Source: Symbiodinium natans (lineage: Eukaryota > Sar > Dinophyceae > Suessiales > Symbiodiniaceae). Taken from it: 12,399 bases of DNA. Numbering within the stretch: position 1 is the stretch's first letter; every line of letters begins with the position of its first letter. The position numbers were made by a program, and so were the translations under genes. Of this stretch, positions 1-7,258 are shown piece by piece. The stretch spans positions 1 to 12,399 of the forward strand of contig CAJNDS010001634.1 of assembly GCA_905221605.1 (NCBI GenBank), written 5' to 3'. The notes beneath the pieces are model-generated. The model did not search any database. It was given only the letters and a program-made list of their open reading frames with translations, and had not been told where the DNA came from.

Positions 1-94
1 CAAGAAAAACGCGCTGTTCCCGAGTAATTTTTGGCTCCAAGGCCTTTGGCTGGCCACGAGCACTCGAGGGTCTATTTTCTGATCCGGGTTTGAC
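1..94 (+). repeat. Dispersed repeat, copy 1 (cut by window edge)
   Basis: This stretch recurs almost base for base at 402-494. Shared landmarks are the block GCGCTGTTCCCGAGTA, then TTTTTGGCTCCAAGGCC, GGCCACGAGCACTCGAGGGT and a closing TGATCCGGGTTTGA. Only a few substitutions separate the copies. It has no credible coding content. It is probably a short family of genome-wide interspersed repeats. The window begins inside it, so its true left end is not visible. Confidence 0.85.
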
Positions 95-279
95 AAGGCA
101 GAGGGGAGCTCACCTTCTCCTGGGCTACTGACAAGAAGGCCAGAATTTTAGAAAATCAGGGGGTAATTTCCGCTATTTAAAATCTATTTAAAATTAACTA
201 GGAATCGAACCATTTTTCCCGAATCCTGGGGTACCCCTCACGGAGCCTCCTTGGGATCTCGAAAAAGCTTTCAGCTTCC

Positions 280-321
280 TTCAGACCTTCGAAAGAGCTT
301 TTCAGACCTTCGAAAGAGCTT
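280..321 (+). repeat. Two-copy 21-bp direct repeat
   Basis: TTCAGACCTTCGAAAGAGCTT occurs at 280-300 and again, nearly identical, from 301. A related start (AAGCTTTCAGCTTCC) lies just upstream. It looks like local slippage duplication. The stretch from 95 to 400 holds no other structure that I can support, apart from an 11-bp direct repeat CTATTTAAAAT at 173-183 and 184-194. Confidence 0.75.
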
Positions 322-401
322 CAGACAAGCCACACAAAGAGAAACGCACTGTTTTGGAGTAATTTTTGGCTTCCACCACGCACGGTTTAGCAAGGCCAGA
401 C

Positions 402-494
402 AAAGAAAAACGCGCTGTTCCCGAGTATTTTTTGGCTCCAAGGCCTTTGGCTGGCCACGAGCACTCGAGGGTCCATTTTCTGATCCGGGTTTGA
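402..494 (+). repeat. Dispersed repeat, copy 2
   Basis: This is the second copy of the repeat at 1-94. It begins CAAAGAAAAACGCGCTG and ends TGATCCGGGTTTGA. A diverged relative of its first part (AAAGAGAAACGCACTGTTTTGGAGTAATTTTTGGC) lies just upstream from about 335. Three related segments therefore sit within 500 bp, which suggests local amplification of an interspersed family. Confidence 0.85.
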
Positions 495-586
495 TGACCT
501 GGGTTTAGGGCTAACAATAATACTTGTATTAATACTGACAGTACTGTCTATAGAAATATTAAAGAATATTTGTATACAGACATGCA

Positions 587-642
587 CTTACCTGTAAATG
601 GCTGTAATTATATTCTATAATTACCATTTACCTCTAGGTAAG
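587..642. repeat. Imperfect long hairpin in AT-rich DNA
   Basis: CTTACCT (587-593), GTAAATGG (594-601) and TAATTATA (605-612) are answered by TATAATTA (616-623), CCATTTAC (624-631) and AGGTAAG (636-642). That is 23 base pairs, with a 3-nt bulge, a 4-nt bulge and a 3-nt loop. The surrounding 495-737 is AT-rich with no recognised gene. Function is unknown. It could be a miniature foldback element or simply a replication-derived palindrome. Confidence 0.75.
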
Positions 643-703
643 ACTTAGAAGGTCATTTGTTTACATTCCCGTCAAGGTGTGGTACGCTCCTGTACGTAAG
701 AAG

Positions 704-730
704 GCTTAAGCTGAGCACTCAGGCTTAAGC
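704..730. repeat. Hairpin at the left border of the telomeric array
   Basis: GCTTAAGCTGAG (704-715) pairs with CTCAGGCTTAAGC (718-730). The stem has 12 pairs with one bulged G and a 2-nt loop. A third GCTTAAG-type motif follows at about 729-735. Telomeric repeats start within 10 bp, so this palindrome marks the junction between unique DNA and the telomeric repeats. Confidence 0.7.
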
Positions 731-737
731 TTAAGAG

Positions 738-1280
738 TTTAGGGTTTAAGGTTTAGGGTTTAGGGTTTAGGGTTTAGGGTTTAGGGTTTAGGGTTTAGGG
801 GTTTAGGGTTTAGGGGTTTAGGGGTTTAGGGGTTTAGGGTTTAGGGTTTAGGGTTTAGGGTTTAGGGTTTAGGGTTTAGGGTTTAGGGTTTAGGTTTAGT
901 GTTTAGGTTTAAGGGTTAGGGTTCTTAACACACCACACAACACCGGCAAAAGGTTTAGGGTTTGATGGGTTTTCTGGTTGGGTTTAGGTTTAGGGTTTTC
1001 GGGTTTCGGGTTTTAGGGTTTAGGGATTTACCGTGTTTAGGGTTTTAGGTTTCGGGTTTCTGGTTTCGGGTTTAGGGTTTCGGGTTAGGTTTAGGGTTTA
1101 GGCTTTAGGGTTTAGGGTTTAGGGTTTAGGGTTTGGGTTTAGGGTTTATGGTTTAGGTTTTGGAAGGCTGTTTACGGGGTTTAGGGTTTAGGGTTTAGGG
1201 TTTAGGGTTTAGGGTTTAGGGTTTAGGGTTTAGGGTTTAGGGTTTAGGGTTTAGGGTTTAGGGTTTAGGGTTTAGGGTTT
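738..1280 (+). repeat. Interstitial TTTAGGG telomeric array 1
   Basis: TTTAGGG repeats run in G-rich polarity on the plus strand. There is a fairly regular block from about 738 to 900, including several TTTAGGGG variants. A degenerate middle (about 900-1180) contains TTTCGGG, TTTTAGGG and a short non-telomeric insert near 927-951. A perfect block then runs to 1280. The perfect block ends abruptly at the left end of unit A. The degenerate core flanked by clean repeats suggests an older tract next to a younger one. Confidence 0.95.
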
Positions 1281-1310
1281 ATAGAAATTGTATAGGGTTT
1301 GTGTCCGGAG

Positions 1311-1380
1311 TTTTGGGGGGTTTTGTCGGGTTTTGGGGGGGTTTGTCGGGTTTTGGGGGGTTTTGGGGGGTTTTGCCGGG
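1311..1380 (+). repeat. Variant G-rich decamer block at the left end of unit A
   Basis: Seven 10-bp repeats of the form TTTTGGGGGG occur here, three of them altered to TTTTGTCGGG, GTTTGTCGGG or TTTTGCCGGG. The block lies 30 bp inside the unit and resembles a variant telomeric repeat. The same block occurs in units B, C and D. It is followed by a strong G-run patch at about 1424-1466 with G-quadruplex potential. Confidence 0.9.
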
Positions 1381-1474
1381 TTTTGTTTTTTGCCTTTCAA
1401 TGTTTTACATTTTTGTTGGTTGGGCTTGGGGGGGCTGGGGGGGATGGGGGGCTGGGGTGGGGGGCTTGCGCCAG

Positions 1475-1826
1475 AATTCAAATTTTGAAGGTCTGTATCG
1501 GCCCAAAACCTCAAGAATTAAAATTTTGAAAGCCTGGGAATCTTTGGATATGGATCCCAAAACTCTAGATTTCAAATTTGGAAGATCTGGGGATTTCTGG
1601 ATAATTGATCAAAATCTCCTGCAGTCCTCCAGGATTCAAATTTAGAAGGCCTGGGGATCTTTGGATATCGATTCAAAACCTCTGGAATTTTCGGAATTCA
1701 AATTTTGAAGGATTTGATAAATACTGGATATCTGAATAAGTCCTCCAAAAATCTTTAGAATTCAAATTTGGAAGATCTGGGTACTTCTGGATAATTGATC
1801 AAAACCTCCAGAATTAAAATCTTGAA
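1475..1826 (+). repeat. Degenerate ~60-bp AT-rich tandem repeat, unit A
   Basis: Seven variants of a motif like AATTCAAATTTTGAAGGTCTGG start near 1475, 1516, 1569, 1633, 1695, 1759 and 1812, spaced 41-64 bp apart. GGATATNGAT and CAAAACCTC sub-motifs recur between them. This is an old, diverged tandem array. It is present again almost unchanged in unit D at 9415-9766, so it is part of the element and not a chance local feature. Confidence 0.8.
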
Positions 1827-2722
1827 GATCTGGGAGTTCTTTTTGAGGGTATTCATTATAATTCTCCTGATGTCCCGAATCTTTGTTGACCCTTGTCTGT
1901 GGGTGTTAGCCTCGAAGTTTCGATATATTATTACAATTGATATGGTTCCACGAATATTTGAATTACATATATTGTAATTTGAATAATTTTTTGGATTGCA
2001 ATTCTTTAGAATGATAATGGTTCATTTCACCCCCTCGAAATTTCAGAGAATATAGAGGAATTTCAATTAATATTGGTATTGTTTTTGCAAATTAGGATTT
2101 CAGTTCTATGAAATCGGATATTGTGTCCGGACTATTTGGGGTGGAAAGGGCAATATTTTCGGTCCCACGATCTCTTGAGCCTTCTCGGGGAGAAAAAGAA
2201 TTTGATTTGTTGCTGGAGGTGTCTCTTCGGCAACATTTGATATAACAATTCATTAAAACCTTTCTGAACTCCGTGGAAGAGACGGACCTGATGCTTGAAG
2301 GTCTGGTGGTCTTCTGTCCATGTCTGCAGTTCTGGGCCAGGAGAAGTTGAGCATGTTGGTTCTTGACAGCCAATGCTTGTAATTCTTGTCTTTCGTCTTG
2401 TCATGGTGATATTGATTTGATTGTTTCGACACCTCGTCTCGCTTTTTGGATAGGTTTCTGAAAGAAAACCATGTCTTTTGTTTGGGGTAACTCTAATCTT
2501 GAGCCCGCAGAGAAGAGCGGCGCAGTTGTTGCTCAGGTTTGCTGGGGCGCCAGTCTTGCCACACATCCATCCATCACATGAGCATGAGCTGGCGCCTTGG
2601 TTTCTGCCTTGCCTTGTGCGATCTCGCGTGAGAACGCTGGTCTGTGGGGGGTGAAACGTTGGCGTGGAGCACCAGAGGTGTCCTCGCGGCATCACAACAT
2701 TGTTAGGAGATGGCAGCCGCGG
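1827..2722. other. Non-coding flank 3' of the broken Josephin gene, unit A
   Basis: This region is AT-rich at first and more balanced toward the gene. Minus-strand frames of up to about 187 codons exist. However, the corresponding copy in unit D has a 1-bp indel and a stop that shorten the frame, and substitutions change residues in every frame, so I do not call a gene. The region probably holds the 3' untranslated and terminal part of the element. Confidence 0.6.
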
Positions 2723-3135
2723 CTAGACCTCTCGGATGCAGTAGGTCGCGGGATGTCGAGCGAGCTCCGCCAAGAAGACGGCTTCCGGTATCTGCTCTGC
2801 TCTGCGGGTACGAGCCAGGGAGTCCAACCTGAAGATCTTCTCATGGAAATATCGATATGCCACCCAGTGTGCGTTGTCCCGGTTCTGCACCGCCCCGGCA
2901 GCTGCTTCCAGATCGTGCTTGCTCACGACGGGTTGAAGGTCCATTTGCCACCTCACACGACCAAAAGCAGCCATGGCTTTGGTTTGCAGTACCTGCGCAA
3001 GCACTTCCGAGGAGTAGAAGCCACCTGGCGCCGCGTGGTCCTCTGCAGCTTCACCTCGTTCCACCCCACCTTCTTCGAGGACAACCTGCACGGCGTTGTC
3101 CATGTCCGCTTCAGTGAAGAAGGCTGCCCCCAAGG
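2723..3135 (-). pseudogene. Truncated Josephin domain (3' end of helicase-Josephin gene)
   Basis: This minus-strand frame, from ALGAAFF to the terminal YCIREV and a TAG stop, matches the last 137 residues of the intact gene in unit D (11076 down to 10664). One residue differs: KIFRLDSL here and KIFSLDSL in D. It keeps the Josephin His motif (NAHWVAYRY) and the following Asp. It lacks the whole helicase part, the zinc motif and the catalytic Gln/Cys segment. Homology ends exactly at 3135, where satellite DNA starts. The six bases CCAAGG at the break belong to both the gene and the satellite monomer. As it stands it cannot encode an active protease and is best read as a pseudogene. Confidence 0.85.
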
Positions 3136-3510
3136 AGCCTTTGCGTTCCCTTCCCTAACTGGGTCAGGATGTGATCAGGGCCTGTGTAAATGCAGCCAAG
3201 GAGCCTTGCATTCCCTCCCTGACTGGGTCGGATGTGATCAGGGCCTGCGTGAACGCAGCCAAGGAGCCTTGGCCTCCCTAATTGGGTAGGGATGTGATCA
3301 GGGCCTGTGTATGAAGCCAAGGAGCCTTGTGTTCCCTTCAGGGTGTGAGCAGGACCTGTGCAGATGCAGCCAAGGAGCCTTGCATTCCCCTCCCTAATTG
3401 GGTCGGGATGTGATCAGGGCCTGTAAATGCAGGCACAGAGCCTTGTGTTCCCCTGCCTAGTTCGGTCGGGATGTGATCAGGGCCGGTAAATGCAGCCAAG
3501 GAGCCTTGCG
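3136..3510 (+). repeat. 65-bp satellite, short block (about 6 monomers)
   Basis: The tandem monomers are about 65 bp long. Each contains GCCAAGGAGCCTTG, then CCTCCCTAATTGGGTC, GGATGTGATCAGGGCC and TGTGTAAATGCA. This block is more diverged than the large block downstream, with one monomer reduced to a GTGTGAGCAGG form near 3345. It separates the Josephin fragment from the Helitron-like fragment. Both borders fall at or within the CCAAGGAGCCTTG motif. Confidence 0.9.
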
Positions 3511-4198
3511 CTGCGCTCTCTTCTCTAAAGAATGCTCAGTGATAAGCAATCTCAGGTGCTTTTTGGGATGTCCCTCAGGGCTGTAAACACCTGACCTTTG
3601 CCCTCTTGGTACTTGGTCTTCCCGCCTGGAGCCTGCTGGTTGCCGATCCTCACGTTGATGTTGCCCGAGAGCTTGCGAGCGTATTGGGAGAAGCTTCCAT
3701 ATCCATTCTGCCATCCGCCTGTGCCCGTGGAAAACAGGTGTGGGAAGAACTTCACGTCCATGTCGTCCGTGAGCTCCGAAGTGCTTCGGATTTTCTGCAG
3801 CTCCACAGTGTCCGCTCTGGGGGCTTTCAGCTCTTTGGGGATCAGGTACGTCATCTCTAGCCTGTCTTCCTTCTCTTCCATTGTTTCGACAGAGGCCGCT
3901 GCGTTTTCCGAGTGCTGCGCTTCGCCCCCCAAGGCCGAGGAGTGTGAGCCACCGGACTCCCCCGTTTGGCGCCCTTGGGAGGTTTCGCGGTCTGTCGTTG
4001 CCGCTGCGCTTGTACACGGCTGCACTTTTCCAGCGAGGATGATTTCCATTCTTGTTAAGGCTCCCTCCACTGCTGGGTTTGCCTGGTAGAGGCGGTGCTG
4101 CGCTTTCAGCTCTTGCAAGGCTTTGTGCAAGCAGTCTAGACGAGCTGGGGAAGCGGTCTTGCCCTGCACTCCTTCCACCAGGACAGTGCCATCTTCCT
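3511..4198 (-). pseudogene. Helitron-like N-terminal gene fragment trapped in satellite
   Basis: A minus-strand frame is open from the satellite border near 4198 to a TGA at 3552-3554. It starts in LQEDGTVLVEGVQGK without a convincing ATG. A helical, Gln/Leu-rich stretch follows (LHKALQELKAQHRLYQ), then a Ser/Glu-rich linker, then FFPHLFSTGTGGW and GSFSQYARKL. The FPHLF-x-x-GTGG pattern followed by an S-x-x-x-YAR segment resembles the region at the start of Helitron-like Rep-helicase proteins (Helitron_like_N family). The downstream conserved residues of that family are not evident, so the match is partial. Satellite borders the fragment on both sides. It has the same orientation as the Josephin fragment 375 bp away and would lie upstream of it in one gene. 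I infer that both are leftovers of a single Helitron-type gene. No function is likely in this state. Confidence 0.5.
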
Positions 4199-7054
4199 GG
4201 AGCCTTGTGTTTCTCTCCCTAATTGGGTCAGGATGTGATCAGGGCCTGTGTAAATGCAGCCAAGGAGCCTTGCGTTCCCCTCCCGAATTGGGTCGGGATG
4301 TGATCAGGGCCTGTGTAACTGCAGCCAAGGAGCCTTTGTATTCACCTCCCTAATTGGGTCGGGATGTGATCAAGACCTGTGCGAAATGCAGCCAAGGAGC
4401 CTTGTGATTCTCCCTAATTGGGTCGGGATGTGATCAGGGCCTGTGTAAATGCAGCCAAGGAGCCTTGCATTCCCCTCCCAGGGCCTGTGTAAATGCAGCC
4501 AGGGAGCCTTGCATTGCCCTCCCTAAATGGGTCAGGATGTGATCAGGGTTTGTGTAAATGCAGCCAAGGAGCCTTGCATTCCCCTCCCTAATTGGGTCGG
4601 GATGTGACCAGGGCCTGTTTGCATGCAGCCAAGGAGCCTTGGCATTCCCCTCCCTAATTGGGTCGGGATGTGATCAGGGCCTGTGTAAATGCAGCCAAGG
4701 AGCCTTGCATTCCCCTCCCTAATTGGGTCGGGATGTGATCAGGGCCTGTGTGAATGCTGCCAAGGAGCCTTTGTATTTACCTCCCTAATTGATCAAGGGC
4801 TGTGTAAATGCAGCCAAGGTCCGGATGTGGTGTGACTGCAGCCAAGGAGCCTTGCATTCCCTTCCCGAATTGGGTCCGGATGTGATCAGGGCCTGTGTGA
4901 ATGCAGCAAAGAAGCATTGCATTCCCTTCCCTAATTGGGTCGGGATGTGATCAAGGGCTGTGTAAATGCAGCCAAGGAGCCTTTGTATTTACCTTCCTAA
5001 TTGGGTCGGGATGTGATCAAGGGCTGTGTAAATGCAGCCAAGGAGCCTTGTGTTTCTCTCCCTAATTGGATCAGGATGTGATCAGGGCCTGTGTAAATGC
5101 AGCCAAGGAGCCTTGCGTTCCCCTCCCGAATTGGGTCGGGATGTGATCAGGGCCTGTGTAACTGCAGCCAAGGAGCCTTTGTATTCACCTCCCTAATTGG
5201 GTCGGGATGTGATCAAGACCTGTGTAAATGCAGCCAAGGAGCCTTGTGATTCTCCCTAATTGGGTCGGGATGTGATCAGGGCCTGTGTAAATGCAGCCAA
5301 GGAGCCTTGCATTCCCCTCCCAGGGCCTGTGTAAATGCAGCCAGGGAGCCTTGCATTGCCCTCCCTAAATGGGTCAGGATGTGATCAGGGTTTGTGTAAA
5401 TGCAGCCAAGGAGCCTTGCATTCCCCTCCCTAATTGGGTCGGGATGTGACCAGGGCCTGTTTGAATGCAGCCAAGGAGCCTTGGCATTCCCCTCCCTAAT
5501 TGGGTCGGGATGTGATCAGGGCCTGTGTAAATGCAGCCAAGGAGCCTTGCATTCCCCTCCCTAATTGGGTCGGGATGTGATCAGGGCCTGTGTGAATGCT
5601 GCCAAGGAGCCTTTGTATTTACCTCCCTAATTGGGTCGGGATGTGATCAAGGGCTGTGTAAATGCAGCCAAGGAGCCTTGTGTTTCTCTCCCTAATTGGG
5701 TCAGCCTGTGTAAATGCAGCCAAGGAGCCTTGCATTCCCCTCCCGAATTGGGTCGGGATGTGATCAGGGCCTGTGTAACTGCAGCCAAGGAGCCTTTGTA
5801 TTCACCTCCCTAATTGGGTCGGGATGTGATCAAGACCTGTGTAAATGCAGCCAAGGAGCCTTGTGATTCTCCCTAATTGGGTCGGGATGTGATCAGGGCC
5901 TGTGAAAATGCTGCCAAGGAGGCTTGTGTTCATCTCCCTAATTGGGTCGGGATGTGATCAGGGCCTGTCTAAACGCAGCCAAGGAGCCTTGCATTCCCCT
6001 CCCTAATTGAGTCGGGATGTGACCAGGGCCTGTGTAAATGCAGCCAAGGAGCCTTTGTATTCACCTCCCTAATTGGGTCGGGATGTGATCAAGACCTGTG
6101 TAAATGCAGCCAAGGAGCCTTGTGATTCTCCCTAATTGGGTCGGGATGTGATCAGGGCCTGTGTCAATGCAGCCAAGGAGCCTTGCATTCCCCTCCCTAA
6201 TTGGGTCGGGATGTGATCAGGGCCTCTGTGAATGCTGCCAAGGAGCCTTTGTAGTCACCTCCCTAATTGGGTCGGGATGTGATCAAGACCTGTGTAAATG
6301 CAGCCAAGGAGCCTTGTGATTCTCCCTAATTGGGTCGGGATGTGATCAGGGCCTGTGTCAATGCAGCCAAGGAGCCTTGCATTCCCCTCCCTAATTGGGT
6401 CGGGATGTGATCAGGGCCTGTGTGAATGCTGCCAAGGAGCCTTTGTAGTCACCTCCCTAATTGGGTCGGGATGTGATCAGGGCCTGTGTAAATGCAGCCA
6501 AGGAGCCTTTTGTTTCTCTCCCTACTTTGGGTCAGGATGTGATCAGGGCCTGTGTAAATGCAGTGTTCACCTCCCGAATTGGGTCAGGATGTGATCAGGG
6601 TCTGTGTAAATGCAGCCCAGGAGCCTTTGTATTCACCTCCCTAATTGGGTCGGGATGTGATCAGGGCCTGTGTAAATGCAGCCAAGGAGCCTTGCATTCC
6701 CCTCCCTAATTGGGTCGGGATGTGATGAGGGCCTGTGTAAATGCAGCCATGGAGCCTTTGCGTTCCCCTCCCTAATTGGGTCGGGATGTGATCAGAGCCT
6801 GTGTGAATGCTGCCAAGGAGCCTTTGTATTCACCTCCCTAATTGGGTCGGTGTGTGAGCAGGGCTTATGTAACTGAAGGAGCCTTTGCGTTCCCCCCCCC
6901 CCCCACAACTGGGTCGGGAGCCTTGCATTCCAGGTCGGGATGTGATCAAAGCCTGTGTGAATACGAGCCTTGCGTTAGCCTCCTGAATTTGGGTCAGGGA
7001 TCGGGGCTTGTGTGAATGCAATCAAGGAGCTTGGCCTTCTCCTCCCTAGTTGAG
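4199..7054 (+). repeat. 65-bp satellite, main block (about 44 monomers)
   Basis: Long tandem array of the same monomer as 3136-3510, with most units 63-66 bp. Typical pieces are CCAAGGAGCCTTG, CCTCCCTAATTGGGTCGG and ATGTGATCAGGGCCTG. Variant monomers recur in the same order. A run of about ten monomers starting near 4199 is repeated near 5042, and part of it again near 5676. A three-monomer cycle of about 195 bp occurs around 6050-6480. Frames of 60-80 codons arise only because some monomers are 66 bp; they are not genes. The array decays after about 6840, with a 13-base C run at 6892-6904, and fades out near 7054. Confidence 0.95.
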
Positions 7055-7189
7055 GTAACTAGTGAGCCAGGATAAGGGTTTGCAGGGGTCAACTGTGCCA
7101 ATATGTTCAATTTACTTAAACCTCTTTGCCTGCAGGAATCGAGCTATTCGTAATGAAACACATACAATTTCTATTTATCCTGGTCTTGA
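7055..7189. other. Right-end segment of unit A
   Basis: This is a non-satellite, non-coding segment between the satellite and the next TTTAGGG array. Its last part (TTCGTAATGAAACACATACAATTTCTATTTATCCTGG, split here by the inverted repeat at 7162-7174) matches the right ends of units B and C. The rest, including AACTAGTGAGCCAGG and CAATTTACTTAAACC, has no partner elsewhere in the window. Confidence 0.65.
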
Positions 7190-7258
7190 GGGTTTAGGGT
7201 TTAGGGTTTAGGGTTTAGGGTTTAGGGTTTAGGGTTTAGGGTTTAGGGTTTAGGGTTT
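7190..7258 (+). repeat. TTTAGGG array 2 between units A and B
   Basis: About ten uninterrupted TTTAGGG repeats lie between the right end of unit A (TCTTGAGGG) and the left end of unit B. They have the same polarity as all the other G-rich arrays. Confidence 0.97.

Larger units (their letters stand above)
1281..7174 (-). mobile_element. Unit A: telomere-embedded element with decayed coding region
   Basis: The unit is bounded by a 13-bp perfect inverted repeat: ATAGAAATTGTAT at 1281-1293 and ATACAATTTCTAT at 7162-7174. TTTAGGG arrays lie immediately outside both ends. Inside, from left to right, are a TTTTGGGGGG block, a G-rich patch, an AT-rich degenerate tandem repeat, the 3' end of a helicase-Josephin gene, satellite DNA, a Helitron-like gene fragment and more satellite. 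Unit strand is given as that of its genes. The right end shares about 40 bp with units B and C, including CGTAATGAAACAC. The left 1.85 kb is duplicated in unit D. I infer a once-coding member of an element family whose gene was broken and largely replaced by satellite. Alternatively it is a subtelomeric repeat unit spread by recombination rather than transposition. Confidence 0.55.

Noticed and set aside
738-1280. A true chromosome end
   Set aside because: Unique or element DNA lies on both sides of every TTTAGGG array, so these are interstitial in this window. Whether they are subtelomeric cannot be decided here.
2132-2695. 187-codon minus-strand frame downstream of the Josephin fragment
   Set aside because: The unit D counterpart is broken by a one-base G-tract difference and a stop. 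No recognisable motif, and differences between copies are mostly residue-changing.
2597-3289. 230-codon plus-strand frame (and its 269-codon partner at 10418-11227)
   Set aside because: Antisense to the Josephin coding region, whose minus-strand frame has clear family motifs. The plus-strand products have none.
3457-4017. 186-codon minus-strand frame overlapping the Helitron-like fragment
   Set aside because: Its composition is arbitrary and it runs into satellite. The alternative frame (4198-3552) carries the FPHLF..GTGG motif. A frameshift joining the two cannot be excluded but is unsupported.
6355-6876. Plus-strand frames with a repeating Ser-Leu-Ile-Gly-Ser-Gly-Cys-Asp-Gln pattern
   Set aside because: They are produced by 66-bp variants of the satellite monomer. 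Frames break whenever a 63- to 65-bp monomer occurs.
3136-7054. CRISPR-like array
   Set aside because: The repeats are directly tandem, with variation spread along the whole 65-bp unit. There are no constant repeats with unique spacers and no cas genes.
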